A DNA stretch of 64,000 nucleotides from Afipia massiliensis (lineage in GTDB: Bacteria; Pseudomonadota; Alphaproteobacteria; Rhizobiales; Xanthobacteraceae). Shown here piece after piece: positions 15,915-26,235 of the stretch. The stretch's first letter is position 1, and every line of letters starts with the position of its first letter. Under the pieces are notes generated by a model. It saw only the letters and a program-made list of their open reading frames with translations. It searched no databases and was not told the DNA's origin. A program made the translations under genes and the position numbers. The stretch lies in NCBI RefSeq assembly GCF_001006325.2, contig NZ_LBIA02000001.1, positions 931,501-995,500 on the forward strand, given 5' to 3'.

Positions 15915-17555
15915 TTACAAATCCGGTACAATGTTCGGCGCAGCTTCGATGTTGAAGGCCGCAGCGAACAGCGCGCGCGTGTAGTCGGTCTGCGGATTCT
16001 TGAACAGGTCCGCCGCAGCGCCCTGCTCGACCACCTTGCCGTGGCGCATCACAATCAGGTTGCTCGCAAGCGACGCCACCACCCGCAGGTCATGCGAAAT
16101 GAACATGTAGGTCAGGTCGCGCTTGCGCTGCAGGTCGCGCAGCAGATCGACCATCTGGGCCTGAAACAGCATGTCGAGCGCGCTGGTCGGCTCGTCCAGC
16201 ACCACGAAATTCGGCTCGAGCACCACCGCGCGCGCAATGCTGATGCGCTGGCGCTGGCCGCCGGAGAATTCGTGCGGATAGCGGAAGCGCGTCGCCGGGT
16301 CGAGCCCGACTTCCTTCAGCGCCTTGATCACCCGCGCCTCGCGCTCGTCCTCTTTCAGAGACGGCTGATGCACACCAAGTCCCTCGGCAATAATATCGCC
16401 GACCGACATGCGCGGGCTGAGCGCGCCAAACGGATCCTGAAACACGATCTGCATGTCGCGGCGGACCGGGCGCATTTCCTTGAACTTCAGCCCCTGAATG
16501 TCCTTGCCGAGAAACACGATCGGCCCGTTTGACGAAATCAGGCGCAGGAGGGCGAGGCCAAGCGTGGTCTTGCCCGAACCGGACTCGCCGACGACGCCGA
16601 GGGTTTCGCCCTGGCGCACCGACACGCTGACGCCGTCGACCGCCTTGATGTGCCCGACCGTCTTGCGCAGCAATCCGCGCTTGATCGGAAACCAGACCTT
16701 CAGATCCTCGGACGACATCACGACCGGGGACTCCGGCCGTGGCGGCGCGGGATCCGGCTTCGGCTCCGCTGCCAGCAATGCCTTGGTGTAGGGATGCTGA
16801 GCCGCCGTGAACACCTGCTCCACCGGCCCCTGCTCGACGATCTTGCCGTTGTTCATCACGCAGACCGTATCGGCAATGCGCCGCACGATCCCGAGATCAT
16901 GGGTGATGAACAACATGCTCATGCCGAGCCGCGCGCGAATGTCCGCGAGCAGTTTCAGAATTTGCGCCTGCACGGTGACGTCGAGCGCCGTGGTCGGCTC
17001 GTCGGCGATCAGCAGATCCGGCTCATTCGCCAGCGCCATGGCTATCATTACGCGCTGCCGCTGACCACCGGAGAGCTGATGCGGATAGCTGGCGAGACGT
17101 GTTTCGGGCTCGGGAATACCGACCTGCGTCAGCAGTTCCAGCGTTCGCGCCCGCGCCATCGCACCGCGCACGCCGCTGTGCAGATAGATCACCTCGCCGA
17201 TCTGCGCCTCGATGGTGTGCAGCGGATTGAGCGACGTCATCGGCTCCTGAAAGATGATCGAGATGTCGTTGCCGCGAATGCCACGAATCTCGTTCTCGCT
17301 GAGGCCGAGCAGTTCCTGTCCCTTGAAGCGAATGCTGCCGGTCGGATGGTGCGCCGTCGGATACGGCAACAGCTTCAGCACCGACAGTGCGCTGACGGAT
17401 TTTCCTGAACCGGATTCGCCGACCAGCGCGACGCATTGTCCGCGATCGATCGAGAACGAGATTTTGTCGACCGCAATGCTCTCGGTCCCGCTCTGGCGGA
17501 AAGCCACCGACAGATCGCGGACATCAAGCAGAGGCTGGTTGATTGTGTCCAACAT
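15915..17555 (-). CDS. yejF: Peptide ABC transporter, fused double ATPase (YejF type)
   Basis: This 546-residue protein carries two nucleotide-binding domains that power the Yej peptide importer. NBD1: Walker [10 protein letters not shown] (about 44-52), signature [16 protein letters not shown], Walker [16 protein letters not shown]2: Walker [11 protein letters not shown]-loop [13 protein letters not shown], signature [15 protein letters not shown], Walker [13 protein letters not shown]. The start [15 protein letters not shown] at 17555 is chosen because the longer open frame upstream reads through yejE in another phase. It starts 8 nt after the yejE stop. Confidence 0.95.
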   Translation of the reverse strand: MLDTINQPLLDVRDLSVAFRQSGTESIAVDKISFSIDRGQCVALVGESGSGKSVSALSVLKLLPYPTAHHPTGSIRFKGQELLGLSENEIRGIRGNDISIIFQEPMTSLNPLHTIEAQIGEVIYLHSGVRGAMARARTLELLTQVGIPEPETRLASYPHQLSGGQRQRVMIAMALANEPDLLIADEPTTALDVTVQAQILKLLADIRARLGMSMLFITHDLGIVRRIADTVCVMNNGKIVEQGPVEQVFTAAQHPYTKALLAAEPKPDPAPPRPESPVVMSSEDLKVWFPIKRGLLRKTVGHIKAVDGVSVSVRQGETLGVVGESGSGKTTLGLALLRLISSNGPIVFLGKDIQGLKFKEMRPVRRDMQIVFQDPFGALSPRMSVGDIIAEGLGVHQPSLKEDEREARVIKALKEVGLDPATRFRYPHEFSGGQRQRISIARAVVLEPNFVVLDEPTSALDMLFQAQMVDLLRDLQRKRDLTYMFISHDLRVVASLASNLIVMRHGKVVEQGAAADLFKNPQTDYTRALFAAAFNIEAAPNIVPDL

Positions 17556-17563
17556 ACTAGCCC

Positions 17564-18742
17564 TCACCTGAACGTCTTGCGCGGATCGAAGGCGTCGCGC
17601 ACACCTTCGCCGATAAAGATCAGGAGCGACAGCATGATCGCGACCGAAAAGAACCCGGTGAATCCGAGCCATGGCGCCTGCACGTTCGCCTTGCCCTGCG
17701 ACAGCAGTTCGCCCAGCGACGGCGAACCGGGCGGCAGACCGAAGCCGAGGAAATCCAGCGCCGTCAGCGTCATCACGGACGACGACACGATGAACGGCAG
17801 GAAGGTCATGGTCGCCACCATGGCGTTCGGCAGCAGGTGCCGGAACATGATGGTGCGGTTCGAGACACCGAGCGCGCGCGCGGCCTGAATATACTCGAAG
17901 TTGCGCCCGCGCAGAAATTCCGCGCGCACAAGGCCGACCAGCGACACCCATGAGAACAGCAGCAGGATCCCGAGCAGCACAAAGAATCCGGGCACCAGCA
18001 CCGACGACAGGATCAGCAACAGATACAGCGATGGAATCGCGGTCCATACCTCGATGAAACGCTGAAACAGCAGATCGACCCAGCCGCCGAAATAGCCCTG
18101 GATGCCTCCGGCTGCGATACCGATCACCGATGAGATGATCGTCAGCGTCAGACCGAACAGCACCGAAATGCGGAAGCCGTAAATCAGGCGCGCGACCACG
18201 TCACGGCCCTGATCGTCGGTGCCGAGCCAGTTGTATTCGAGATCGCGGCAGCCTCGCACGCCCTTCTTCTCCACCACGGCCTTGCATTGCTCTTCAGTCA
18301 GCATCCACGTCGGTTTCGACGGCGCGGGAGTCGGCAGATCGAGATTGTGCGTGCCGTAGGAGTAACGGATCAGCGGCCAGAGAATCGTGCCGTTCTTTTC
18401 CTTGATCAGCTTCTGCAAGTACGGATCGCGGTAATCCGCGGCGGTCTCGAAGTCGCCGCCGAAGGCCGTTTCTGGATAGGAGACGAAAGCGGGAAAAAAC
18501 AGCTTGCCGTCGAACTTGATCAGAAACGGGCGATCGTTGGCGATCAGCTCCGCGAACAGCGAAATCAGAAACAGCAGCGAGAAAATCCAGAACGACCAGT
18601 AGCCGCGCCGGTTGGATTTGAAATTGCGCCAGCGCCGCTGGTTGAGCGGCGATATGCCGAGCGGATGCCGCGAGGGCGGTACGGCTTCGCCCATCGGCGA
18701 CAATGCCGTGGTCTCGACCGGCGGTGCGGGAGCGACGGTCAT
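17564..18742 (-). CDS. yejE: Peptide ABC transporter permease (YejE type)
   Basis: This 392-residue inner-membrane permease of the Yej importer starts at ATG 18742, overlapping the yejB stop by ATGA. A proline-rich cytoplasmic N-terminus is followed by a TM segment (YWSFWIFSLLFLISLFAEL), a large periplasmic loop (residues about 70-180) and the BPD_transp_1 core with the EAA-type motif QAARALGVSNRTIMFRHLLP. The large loop between TM1 and TM2 is typical of YejE. Confidence 0.94.
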   Translation of the reverse strand: MTVAPAPPVETTALSPMGEAVPPSRHPLGISPLNQRRWRNFKSNRRGYWSFWIFSLLFLISLFAELIANDRPFLIKFDGKLFFPAFVSYPETAFGGDFETAADYRDPYLQKLIKEKNGTILWPLIRYSYGTHNLDLPTPAPSKPTWMLTEEQCKAVVEKKGVRGCRDLEYNWLGTDDQGRDVVARLIYGFRISVLFGLTLTIISSVIGIAAGGIQGYFGGWVDLLFQRFIEVWTAIPSLYLLLILSSVLVPGFFVLLGILLLFSWVSLVGLVRAEFLRGRNFEYIQAARALGVSNRTIMFRHLLPNAMVATMTFLPFIVSSSVMTLTALDFLGFGLPPGSPSLGELLSQGKANVQAPWLGFTGFFSVAIMLSLLIFIGEGVRDAFDPRKTFR

Positions 18743-19848
18743 ACCTCGCGCGCCTCGAAGTCGATCCGCGGATCGATCCACATATAGGCGAGATCCGAGA
18801 TCAGATTGACCACCAGACCGACCAGCGAAAAGATGAACAGCGTGCCGAACACCACCGGATAATCGCGATTGAGCACACTCTCGAAACCGAGCAGGCCCAG
18901 GCCATCAAGCGAAAAGATGGTCTCGATCAGAAGCGATCCCGAGAAGAACGCATGGATGAAGGCGCTCGGGAAGCCGGCGATCACGATCAGCATGGCGTTG
19001 CGAAAAATATGCCCGTACAGCACCTGGCGCTCGCTGCAGCCCTTGGCGCGCGCGGTCATGACGTACTGCTTGCGGATCTCGTCGAGGAATGAGTTCTTGG
19101 TCAGCAGCGTCATCGTGGCAAACGCGCCGAGCGCCATCGAGATCAGCGGCAACGTGAGGTGCCAGAAGTAATCGGTGATCTTCTGGTACCACGGCATTTG
19201 CGACCAGCCGTCCGAGGTCAGTCCGCGCAAGGGGAAGATGTCGAAGAACGAGCCTCCCGCGAACAGGATGATCAGCAGGATCGCGAACAGGAAGCCCGGG
19301 ATCGCGAAGCCGATGATGATGATGCCCGATGTCCAGGTATCGAATTTCGAGCCGTCCTGGATCGCCTTGCGAATGCCGAGCGGGATCGAAATCAGATAGG
19401 TCAGCAGCGTCATCCAGATGCCGAGCGACATCGAGACCGGCAGCTTCTCCTTAATCAGTTGAATCACGCTGACGTCGCGGAAATAGCTTTTGCCGAAATC
19501 GAAGCGGGCGAAATTCCACAGCATCAGCGCGAAACGCTCGGGCGCGGGCTTGTCGAAGCCAAACTGCTTTTCGAGGCTCTTGACGAACTCCGGATCGAGC
19601 CCCTGCGCGCCCCGGTATTTCGAACTAACGGCGTCGGACCCCGCGCCAGCCTGCGGACGCGACGCGAAGTCACCGCTGGACGATCCCGAAATGCGCGAGC
19701 TTGCGCCGGTATCTGAGCCGGACAATTGCGCGATCACCCGCTCCACCGGGCCGCCCGGCGCGAACTGCACCACGACGAACGACACGAACAGGATGCCCAG
19801 CAATGTGGGGATCATCAGCAGGATGCGGCGGGCGATATACGCGCTCAT
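18739..19848 (-). CDS. yejB: Peptide ABC transporter permease (YejB type)
   Basis: This 369-residue permease starts MSAYIARRILLMIPTLLGIL, the usual first TM of DppB-like permeases. An extra polar Ser/Gly-rich stretch (residues about 42-75) precedes the periplasmic loop with LEKQFGFDKPAPERF. The EAA loop reads TARAKGCSERQVLYGHIFRN. Its stop overlaps yejE by 4 nt, and it begins 3 nt after the stop of the upstream binding-protein gene, so the operon is tightly coupled. Confidence 0.94.
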   Translation of the reverse strand: MSAYIARRILLMIPTLLGILFVSFVVVQFAPGGPVERVIAQLSGSDTGASSRISGSSSGDFASRPQAGAGSDAVSSKYRGAQGLDPEFVKSLEKQFGFDKPAPERFALMLWNFARFDFGKSYFRDVSVIQLIKEKLPVSMSLGIWMTLLTYLISIPLGIRKAIQDGSKFDTWTSGIIIIGFAIPGFLFAILLIILFAGGSFFDIFPLRGLTSDGWSQMPWYQKITDYFWHLTLPLISMALGAFATMTLLTKNSFLDEIRKQYVMTARAKGCSERQVLYGHIFRNAMLIVIAGFPSAFIHAFFSGSLLIETIFSLDGLGLLGFESVLNRDYPVVFGTLFIFSLVGLVVNLISDLAYMWIDPRIDFEAREV

Positions 19849-19851
19849 GGA

Positions 19852-21777
19852 CTATTTCGCCTGCTCGGGCTTGGTCTGTTGGGGCTTGGCTTGTTCAGGC
19901 TTGGTCTGTTCAGGTTTTTTGGCTTTCGCCTCATCGAACCACCACAGGTCCGGCGTGCCGACGCCGTTGGCATAACGCGGAATGTTCGGAGGATGGGCGA
20001 AGACGTCCCAATAGGCAATGCGATGGCTGGCCGAATACCATTGCGGCACCCAGTATCGCCCCGCGCGGAACACGCGGTCGAACGCCCGGCAGGCGATGCG
20101 CAGCTCGTCGCGGTTGTCGGCGGCGACGATGCGCTCGATCAGCGCGTCGATGGCGGGATTCTTGATGCCGGACAGATTCTGCGATCCCTTGATGTCCGCG
20201 ACCTGCGACGAGAAGAACGTCCGCATCGCATCGCCCGGCGTGGATGACATGCTGAAGCGCTGGATCGCGACGTCGAAATCGAAATCGTCCACGCGGGAGC
20301 GAAACTGCACCGGATCGACCAGCCGCACGCTGGCGTCGATGCCGAGCACGCCCAGATTTTTGATGTAAGGCGCGTGATGAGCCTGAAATGCGGGTTCTTC
20401 GAGCAGAAATTCGACGCGGAACGCATCGCCGGTCGGCAGCCGTCGCTTGCCATCCTTGATGGGGTATCCCGCGTCCTGCAACAGTTGCGACGCCTTACGC
20501 AGCAGTGAGCGGTCCTGCCCCGATCCGTCGGACACCGGCGGCACGAACGGCGCGCCGAACACCTCGTCAGGCACCTGCCCGCGAAACGGCTCCAGCAGCT
20601 TGAGTTCTTCCGGCGAAGGCGGTCCTTCCGCCATCAGGTCGGAGTTCTGGAACGGCGACTGGGTGCGCGCATAGGCGCTGTACATGATGGTCTTGTTGGT
20701 CCATTCGAAATCGAACGCCTGGATCATGGCCTCACGTACGCGCGGGTCTTTGAACTGCGCGCGCCGCGTATTCAGGAACCAACCCTGTGCTCCCGACGGC
20801 GTGTCGTCGGGTAGCTTCTCCTGCTTGACGCGGCCGTCCTTGATGGCGGGGAAATCGTAACGTGTGTTCCAGATCCGCGCGGTGAACTCCTCGCGGTAGA
20901 GATAGTTCCGGCCGGTGAAACCTTCGAACGCAACGTCGCGGTCGCGATAGAACTCGTAACGCACGGCGTCGAAATTGAACGCCCCGCGCGACACCGGCAG
21001 ATCCTTCGCCCACCAGTCCTTGACGCGGTCGTATTCGATATACCGCCCCACCTCGAATCGGCCGACCTTGTAAGGTCCTGAGCCAAGCGGAATATCGAGG
21101 GTGGATTCCTCGAAAGGCTTCTTGTCGTAATAAGCCTTCGAGAAAATCGGCAGTCCGGCGGTATACAACGGCACGTCGCGGCCGCGCTGCGCCGCGAAGG
21201 TCACCGTCAGCGTGGCGTCATCGTTGGCTTCCACCTTCGTCATGTCGCGCAACTGCTGCTGGATGATGGGATGCCCCTTCTCCTTCAGGATCGTCAGGGA
21301 GAACGCAACATCCTTCGCCGTGATTTTCGTGCCGTCATGGAAGCGTGCTTCCGGCCGCAGCGTAAACCGGTAGGTGAGCTTGTCAGGTGAAATCCGCACC
21401 GAACGGGCGACGAGACCGTACATCGCATCAGGCTCATCGCCTGAGCGCACCATCAGCGATGCGAACGTCTGCCCCATGCCGGCCGCGCCGTCGCCCCTGA
21501 GGATGAAGCTATTCAGCGAATTGAACGTGTGGAACGACTGGTTATAGGCGCGCGATGATGGGACGGTCGAAAACACGCCGCCCTTGGGCGCACCGACATT
21601 AACGTAGTCGAAGTTCTTAAAATCCGCCGGGTACTTCAGGTCGCCGAACGCCGACATGCCGTGGGTTTCAGGAGCGGTCTCGACAGCGGATTGAGCCGCT
21701 GCCGCGAGCGGTGTCCATGCTGCGGCCACAGCGCTGCCGCCGAGAACGAGAACACGCCGCCGCGAAAGGCCGGTCAA
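19852..21777 (-). CDS. yejA: Peptide-binding protein (YejA type), second copy, with KPEQ tail
   Basis: This extracellular solute-binding protein (family 5) is about 641 residues from the TTG at 21777, which overlaps the TGA of the preceding paralogue (TTGA). From this start the protein begins with a clear export signal (SRRRVLVLGGSAVAAAW, then AAAAQS), including a twin-arginine-like RRR; a GTG at 21822 is an alternative. The core begins HGMSAFGDLKYPADFKNFDYV and contains the family-5 features. The C-terminus is odd: after LWWFDEAKAKK it ends in a tandem KPEQ(T/A) repeat of about 20 residues that the paralogue lacks. Confidence 0.9.
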   Translation of the reverse strand: MTGLSRRRVLVLGGSAVAAAWTPLAAAAQSAVETAPETHGMSAFGDLKYPADFKNFDYVNVGAPKGGVFSTVPSSRAYNQSFHTFNSLNSFILRGDGAAGMGQTFASLMVRSGDEPDAMYGLVARSVRISPDKLTYRFTLRPEARFHDGTKITAKDVAFSLTILKEKGHPIIQQQLRDMTKVEANDDATLTVTFAAQRGRDVPLYTAGLPIFSKAYYDKKPFEESTLDIPLGSGPYKVGRFEVGRYIEYDRVKDWWAKDLPVSRGAFNFDAVRYEFYRDRDVAFEGFTGRNYLYREEFTARIWNTRYDFPAIKDGRVKQEKLPDDTPSGAQGWFLNTRRAQFKDPRVREAMIQAFDFEWTNKTIMYSAYARTQSPFQNSDLMAEGPPSPEELKLLEPFRGQVPDEVFGAPFVPPVSDGSGQDRSLLRKASQLLQDAGYPIKDGKRRLPTGDAFRVEFLLEEPAFQAHHAPYIKNLGVLGIDASVRLVDPVQFRSRVDDFDFDVAIQRFSMSSTPGDAMRTFFSSQVADIKGSQNLSGIKNPAIDALIERIVAADNRDELRIACRAFDRVFRAGRYWVPQWYSASHRIAYWDVFAHPPNIPRYANGVGTPDLWWFDEAKAKKPEQTKPEQAKPQQTKPEQAK

Positions 21778-23663
21778 GAACGCCTGCCGATCTTGTCGGC
21801 TTTGTCCTTGTCGAACCACCACAGCGACGGCAGACCGGACCGGCCGTATTTCGGCAGCGGCGCGTGGCTGAAGCGATCCCAGCGCGCGTACCGCATGAAC
21901 CCGTAAGTGAACTGCGGCACCACGTAATAGTGCCAGAGCAGCACGCGATCGAGCGCCTTGGTCGCAGCGACCAGCGTTTCGCGATCCGCGGCATAGATGA
22001 TCTTGTCGATCAGCTTGTCGATCACCGGGTTCTTGATGCCGACGGTGTTGCGCGAGCCCGGCGCATCGGCAGCCGGCGTCCCCCAGAAATCGCGCTGCTC
22101 GTTGCCGGGCGACAGCGACTGCCCCCAGACATCCGAAATAATGTCGTAGTCGAAATTGCGCACCCGGTTCTGGTATTGCGCATCGTCGACGGTGCGGACG
22201 GTGACGGTGATCCCGAGTCGCTCCAGCGACGGCTTGTAGAACAGCACGATGCGCTCGAAGGACGGATTGTCGAGCAGGAATTCCACCGCGACCGGCGCGC
22301 CGTCCTTTTTAACCAGCTTGCCGTCGCGCACCTCATAGCCTGCTTCTCTCAAAAGCCGCGTCGCGTTGCGAAGATTGTCGCGCACCTTCTCCGGCTCACC
22401 GCCGACGGGATTCTCGTAGGGCTTGGCGATCACCTCCGGCGGAATCTCGCCGTAGACCTCCTTGAGAATCTCGAATTCCTTCTGCACCGGAACGCCTGAA
22501 CTGGCCAGTTCGGTACCTTCGAAGTAGCTGTTGATGCGCTTGTACTTGCCATAGAACAGCTGCTTGTTCATCTCCTCGAAATCGAATGCATAGTTGAAGG
22601 CGCGGCGCACCCGCTTGTCGGCGAACAGTTCGCGGCGAATGTTGAAGGCAAAGCCCTGCATGCGCCCGGAGTCGTTGATCGGAAACTCTTCGAGCACCAC
22701 GCGCTTTTCCTTCACCGCCGGAAAATCATAGGCGGTGGCCCAACTCTTGGCCGAGGATTCGACAGTCCAGTCCGCCTGATCGGCCTTGAAGGCTTCGAGC
22801 GACACGGTCGCATCGCGGAAAAACTCGTAACGCATTTCATCGAAGTTCTGCTGGCCGACGCGCACCGGGGTGTTGACGCCCCAGTAGGTCTTCACCCGCT
22901 CCATGGTCACGGAGCGGCCGGCGACAAAATCCTTGATCGTGTATGGTCCCGAGCCAAGCGGCTTCTCGAGCGTGGTTGCGCCGACGTCGCGCTTGCGGCC
23001 CTGGCTGTCGGTGCCCTCCCACCAGTGCTTCGGCAGAACCACCAGTTCGCCGACGATGCTCGGCAGTTCACGATTGCCCGGTGCATCGAACGTGAACTTG
23101 ATCTCGTGCGAACCGACCTTCTCTGCCTTGATGACGTGCTTGTAGTACGCCGAGTAGAAGGGGCTGTGCTTCTTCAGCGCTTCCAGCGAGAACAGCACAT
23201 CCTCCGGAGTGACCGGCTTGCCGTCATGCCAGCGCGCTTCCTTGCGCAGGCGATACGTTACCCAGGAATGATCGTCGGGATGCATCGCAGCCTCGGCCAG
23301 CAATCCATACTTGGTGCTGGCTTCGTCTAGCGACTGCGTGGTCAGCGATTCGTACATCGACATCACCGCCGGCGCGATCGAGCCTTTGACGCCCGCCACC
23401 ACGAAGTTGAAATTGTCGAAGGTGCCGATTGAAATCTGCCGCGCGATGCCGCCCTTTGGCGCATCCGGATTGACGTAGTCGAAACGCTTGAAGTCGGCGG
23501 GGTACTTGATGTCGCCGAACAGCGACAGGGCATGTTTCCATTCCGGCGCGGCTTGCGTTTGGGCCTGAGCAGGAGCGACAGCATCCAGCCCCGCCGCCTT
23601 CAGCATCGGGACCGCTGCAACAAAAGCACTGCTCTGGAGGAGGCCGCGTCGGGAAATGCTCAA
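21774..23663 (-). CDS. yejA: Peptide-binding protein (YejA type), first copy
   Basis: This 629-residue periplasmic binding protein is the first gene of the yej operon. The TTG at 23663 is chosen because AGGA lies about 9 nt upstream and the product starts SISRRGLLQSSAFVAAVPM, a twin-arginine-like signal; the open frame runs on to 23810 with no plausible N-terminus. The core begins ALSLFGDIKYPADFKRFDYV and ends LPSLWWFDKDKADKIGRRS. It is paralogous to the next gene. In E. coli YejABEF imports oligopeptides and microcin C; in rhizobia related systems handle host peptides, so peptide uptake is inferred. Confidence 0.92.
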   Translation of the reverse strand: MSISRRGLLQSSAFVAAVPMLKAAGLDAVAPAQAQTQAAPEWKHALSLFGDIKYPADFKRFDYVNPDAPKGGIARQISIGTFDNFNFVVAGVKGSIAPAVMSMYESLTTQSLDEASTKYGLLAEAAMHPDDHSWVTYRLRKEARWHDGKPVTPEDVLFSLEALKKHSPFYSAYYKHVIKAEKVGSHEIKFTFDAPGNRELPSIVGELVVLPKHWWEGTDSQGRKRDVGATTLEKPLGSGPYTIKDFVAGRSVTMERVKTYWGVNTPVRVGQQNFDEMRYEFFRDATVSLEAFKADQADWTVESSAKSWATAYDFPAVKEKRVVLEEFPINDSGRMQGFAFNIRRELFADKRVRRAFNYAFDFEEMNKQLFYGKYKRINSYFEGTELASSGVPVQKEFEILKEVYGEIPPEVIAKPYENPVGGEPEKVRDNLRNATRLLREAGYEVRDGKLVKKDGAPVAVEFLLDNPSFERIVLFYKPSLERLGITVTVRTVDDAQYQNRVRNFDYDIISDVWGQSLSPGNEQRDFWGTPAADAPGSRNTVGIKNPVIDKLIDKIIYAADRETLVAATKALDRVLLWHYYVVPQFTYGFMRYARWDRFSHAPLPKYGRSGLPSLWWFDKDKADKIGRRS

Positions 23664-23808
23664 ATTGAATGTTCCTGTTGCTGGTCGAAAAGGGCTGCCC
23701 TGGCAACGTCTTGGCCGATTATGTCGGTTTTTGGATGTGATGCCAGCCCGTTGCGGCGCGTTCTTTGCGGCGAAATGTCCGGCTCGAAAACAGCAGCAAT
23801 TGCAACGC

Positions 23809-23836
23809 AAAACGGCCAGGCGAACCTGGCCGTTTT
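23809..23836. terminator. Bidirectional terminator between yejA and cycM
   Basis: A perfect 12-bp inverted repeat, AAAACGGCCAGG / CCTGGCCGTTTT, with loop CGAA. Read on the minus strand it ends in TTTT and stands about 30 nt after the cycM stop. Confidence 0.85.
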
Positions 23837-23866
23837 CGGATTAAATTTCGGTCACGCGCCGAAAGC

Positions 23867-24415
23867 TCACTTGCTCGCGGTCGGCAGCGGCACAGGAGTA
23901 TCGGCCAGCGTGCGCAGGTAGGCGATCAGGTCCGCCCGCTCGCTGTCCTTGCTGATGCCGGCGAAGCCCATCGCGGTGCCGGGGACGTAGCCCTTCGGGC
24001 TGGCGATGAACTTGTTGAGGGCGTCGTAGGTCCACTTGCCGCCCTTGCTCTTCATGGCAGCGGAGAAGTTGAACCCGCCACGACCGTGGCCGATCTCGTC
24101 GTCAATGAGGCCATAGAGGTTCGGGCCGACCTTGTTCGCGCCGTTCTTTTCAAAGGTGTGGCAGGCCGCGCACTTCTTTGCGGCCGCTGTGCCCTTCTCG
24201 ACCGAGGCCGTCTGAAGCAGCTTTTCGATCGGCTCGCTCGGCGCTGCCGCGGCAGCCGCACCGGCGCCTTCAGCCTCCTTCACCGCGATTTCAAAACCGG
24301 GCTTTTCCGGCTTCTTCGGCGAGAAAATCGCATTGGCAGCCATGTTGGTCGCCAGCAGAACGAGGCAGGTGCCAAGCACTGCGCCCATGATCTTGTTGAG
24401 TTCGAAGGAGTCCAT
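23867..24415 (-). CDS. cycM: Membrane-anchored cytochrome c (CycM/c552 type)
   Basis: This 182-residue class I cytochrome c is held to the inner membrane by an uncleaved N-terminal helix (IMGAVLGTCLVLLATNMAANA, residues about 9-29). An Ala-rich linker follows, then the haem site CAACH (about 82-86), GPNLYG, and the methionine-ligand region VPGTAMGFAGI. In Bradyrhizobium, CycM passes electrons from the bc1 complex to the aa3 oxidase; that role is inferred from the match in architecture. The gene stands alone, divergent from kdsB. Confidence 0.93.
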   Translation of the reverse strand: MDSFELNKIMGAVLGTCLVLLATNMAANAIFSPKKPEKPGFEIAVKEAEGAGAAAAAAPSEPIEKLLQTASVEKGTAAAKKCAACHTFEKNGANKVGPNLYGLIDDEIGHGRGGFNFSAAMKSKGGKWTYDALNKFIASPKGYVPGTAMGFAGISKDSERADLIAYLRTLADTPVPLPTASK

Positions 24416-24622
24416 TTGCGATCAGGCCCTAGCCGGAAAGTCGATACGTTGGCCGCATGAAACGGCCATGAATTGCTACCGGGAACAGGCGTGCAGCGCA
24501 ATACAGGTAGCGGGATCGAGATAACGGTTTGCCTGCCTTCTGGCAACCCGTATAAACGCGCGACCCCTTGAAAACGCCCGTCATTTCCTCACCAATTTGG
24601 TCGTCCGAGCCCCACGCCCCCA

Positions 24623-25369
24623 ATGAGAGAAACCCGCGCTTTGGTGCTGATTCCCGCCCGCATGGCCGCAACCCGGCTGCCGGGAAAGCCGCTGCTCGAC
24701 ATCGGCGGCCTGCCGATGATCGTCCACGTCCTGCGCCGGGCGGAAGTTGCGCGAATCGGACGGGTGATCGTCGCAACCGACGCGCCGGAAATCGCGCAAG
24801 CGGTGAAAAAATCTGGCGGCGAAGCCGTCATGACCCGCGCGGATCATCCCTCGGGGTCAGACCGGATCTTCGAGGCGCTCCAGACCATCGATGGCGCGGG
24901 ACAGATCGACACCGTCATTAATGTTCAGGGCGATCTGCCGACCATCGCGCCCGAGGATATTCGCGCGGTGCTGGCACCGCTTGCCGACCCCAGCGTCGAT
25001 ATCGCCACGCTGGCCGCTGTGATCCGAAAGGACGAGGAACACACCAATCCGAACGTGGTGAAAGTCGTCGGATCGCCGGTCAACGCAACCCGGCTGCGGG
25101 CGCTGTATTTTACGCGGGCGACCGCGCCTCATGGCGAAGGTCCGCGCTATCACCACATCGGGCTCTACGCCTATCGCAGGCAGGCCCTGGCGCGGTTTGT
25201 CGCCCTGCCGCCCTCACCGCTCGAGACCCGCGAAAAGCTCGAACAGTTGCGGGCGCTCGAAGCCGGCATGCGGATCGACGTCACGGTGGTTGACACGGTG
25301 CCGCTGGGCGTCGATACGCCTCACGATCTCGAGACCGCACGGCAAATGCTGGCAGGCAAGGCATCATGA
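24623..25369 (+). CDS. kdsB: 3-deoxy-manno-octulosonate cytidylyltransferase
   Basis: This 248-residue enzyme makes CMP-KDO from CTP and KDO for the lipopolysaccharide core. The nucleotidyltransferase start motif is [19 protein letters not shown], followed by [18 protein letters not shown], the metal/CTP region NVQGDLPTI, and the C-terminal [14 protein letters not shown] with [14 protein letters not shown]. The start ATG at 24623 agrees with the usual KdsB N-terminus. It overlaps pheA by 4 nt (ATGA). Confidence 0.96.
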   Translation: MRETRALVLIPARMAATRLPGKPLLDIGGLPMIVHVLRRAEVARIGRVIVATDAPEIAQAVKKSGGEAVMTRADHPSGSDRIFEALQTIDGAGQIDTVINVQGDLPTIAPEDIRAVLAPLADPSVDIATLAAVIRKDEEHTNPNVVKVVGSPVNATRLRALYFTRATAPHGEGPRYHHIGLYAYRRQALARFVALPPSPLETREKLEQLRALEAGMRIDVTVVDTVPLGVDTPHDLETARQMLAGKAS

Positions 25370-26229
25370 CCAAATCGATGAAAATCGCCTTTCAGGGCGA
25401 ACCCGGCGCCAATTCGCACATCGCGATTCAGGAAGCCTTCCCGGACGCCACGCCGCTGCCCTGCGCGACCTTCGAGGACGCGCTGGCGGCAATTTCGTCG
25501 GGCGAAGCCAGCCTCGGCATGATTCCGATCGAGAATTCGGTGGCCGGCCGAGTCGCCGACATTCACCACCTGCTGCCGCAGTCGGGGCTTTTTATTGTCG
25601 GCGAATGGTTTCTGCCGATCCGTCATCAGTTGATGGCGCCGCGCGGCACCAAGATCTCGGACATCAAGTCCGTCGAGAGCCATGTGCATGCCATCGGGCA
25701 ATGCCGCCGCATCATCCGCAAGCTCGGCATCAAGCCGATCGTTTCAGGCGACACCGCAGGCGCGGCGCGCATCGTCGCCGAACACGGCGACAAGAGCCGT
25801 GCAGCGATCGCCTCGCGTCTCGCCGCCGACATCTACGGCCTCGATATCCTCGCCGAAGACATCGAGGACGAAGATCACAACACTACGCGTTTCGTGATCC
25901 TGGCGCGCGAGCAACTCTGGGCCGAACAAGGCTCCGGTCCCTTGGTCACGACATTCGTGTTCCGCGTGCGCAACCTTCCCGCCGCGCTGTACAAGGCGAT
26001 GGGCGGCTTCGCCACCAACGGCGTCAACATGACCAAGCTGGAAAGCTACATGGTGGAAGGCAATTTCTTCGCCACGCAGTTCTATGCCGATGTCGACGGC
26101 CATCCCGACGACAAGAACCTCGCCTATGCGCTGGAAGAACTGAAATTCTTCTCAAAGGAACTGCGGATCGTCGGCGTTTATCCGGCCCATCCGTTCCGCG
26201 TCGCGTTCACGGAAAAGGGTGCGGAATAA
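25366..26229 (+). CDS. pheA: Prephenate dehydratase
   Basis: This 287-residue enzyme turns prephenate into phenylpyruvate in phenylalanine synthesis. The catalytic domain begins [27 protein letters not shown], the SHVHAIGQC loop and the catalytic threonine motif NTTRFVIL (about residues 171-178) are present. A C-terminal ACT domain ([19 protein letters not shown], then TKLESYM) gives phenylalanine feedback. There is no chorismate mutase domain, so it is the monofunctional form. It is coupled to kdsB, an arrangement that is common in Rhizobiales. Confidence 0.96.
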   Translation: MTKSMKIAFQGEPGANSHIAIQEAFPDATPLPCATFEDALAAISSGEASLGMIPIENSVAGRVADIHHLLPQSGLFIVGEWFLPIRHQLMAPRGTKISDIKSVESHVHAIGQCRRIIRKLGIKPIVSGDTAGAARIVAEHGDKSRAAIASRLAADIYGLDILAEDIEDEDHNTTRFVILAREQLWAEQGSGPLVTTFVFRVRNLPAALYKAMGGFATNGVNMTKLESYMVEGNFFATQFYADVDGHPDDKNLAYALEELKFFSKELRIVGVYPAHPFRVAFTEKGAE

Positions 26230-26235
26230 GGCTAA

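Noticed and set aside
17556-18047. N-terminal extension of yejF into yejE
   Set aside because: The added residues come from yejE in another frame and have no ABC features; the MLDTINQ start follows yejE closely, as expected in the operon.
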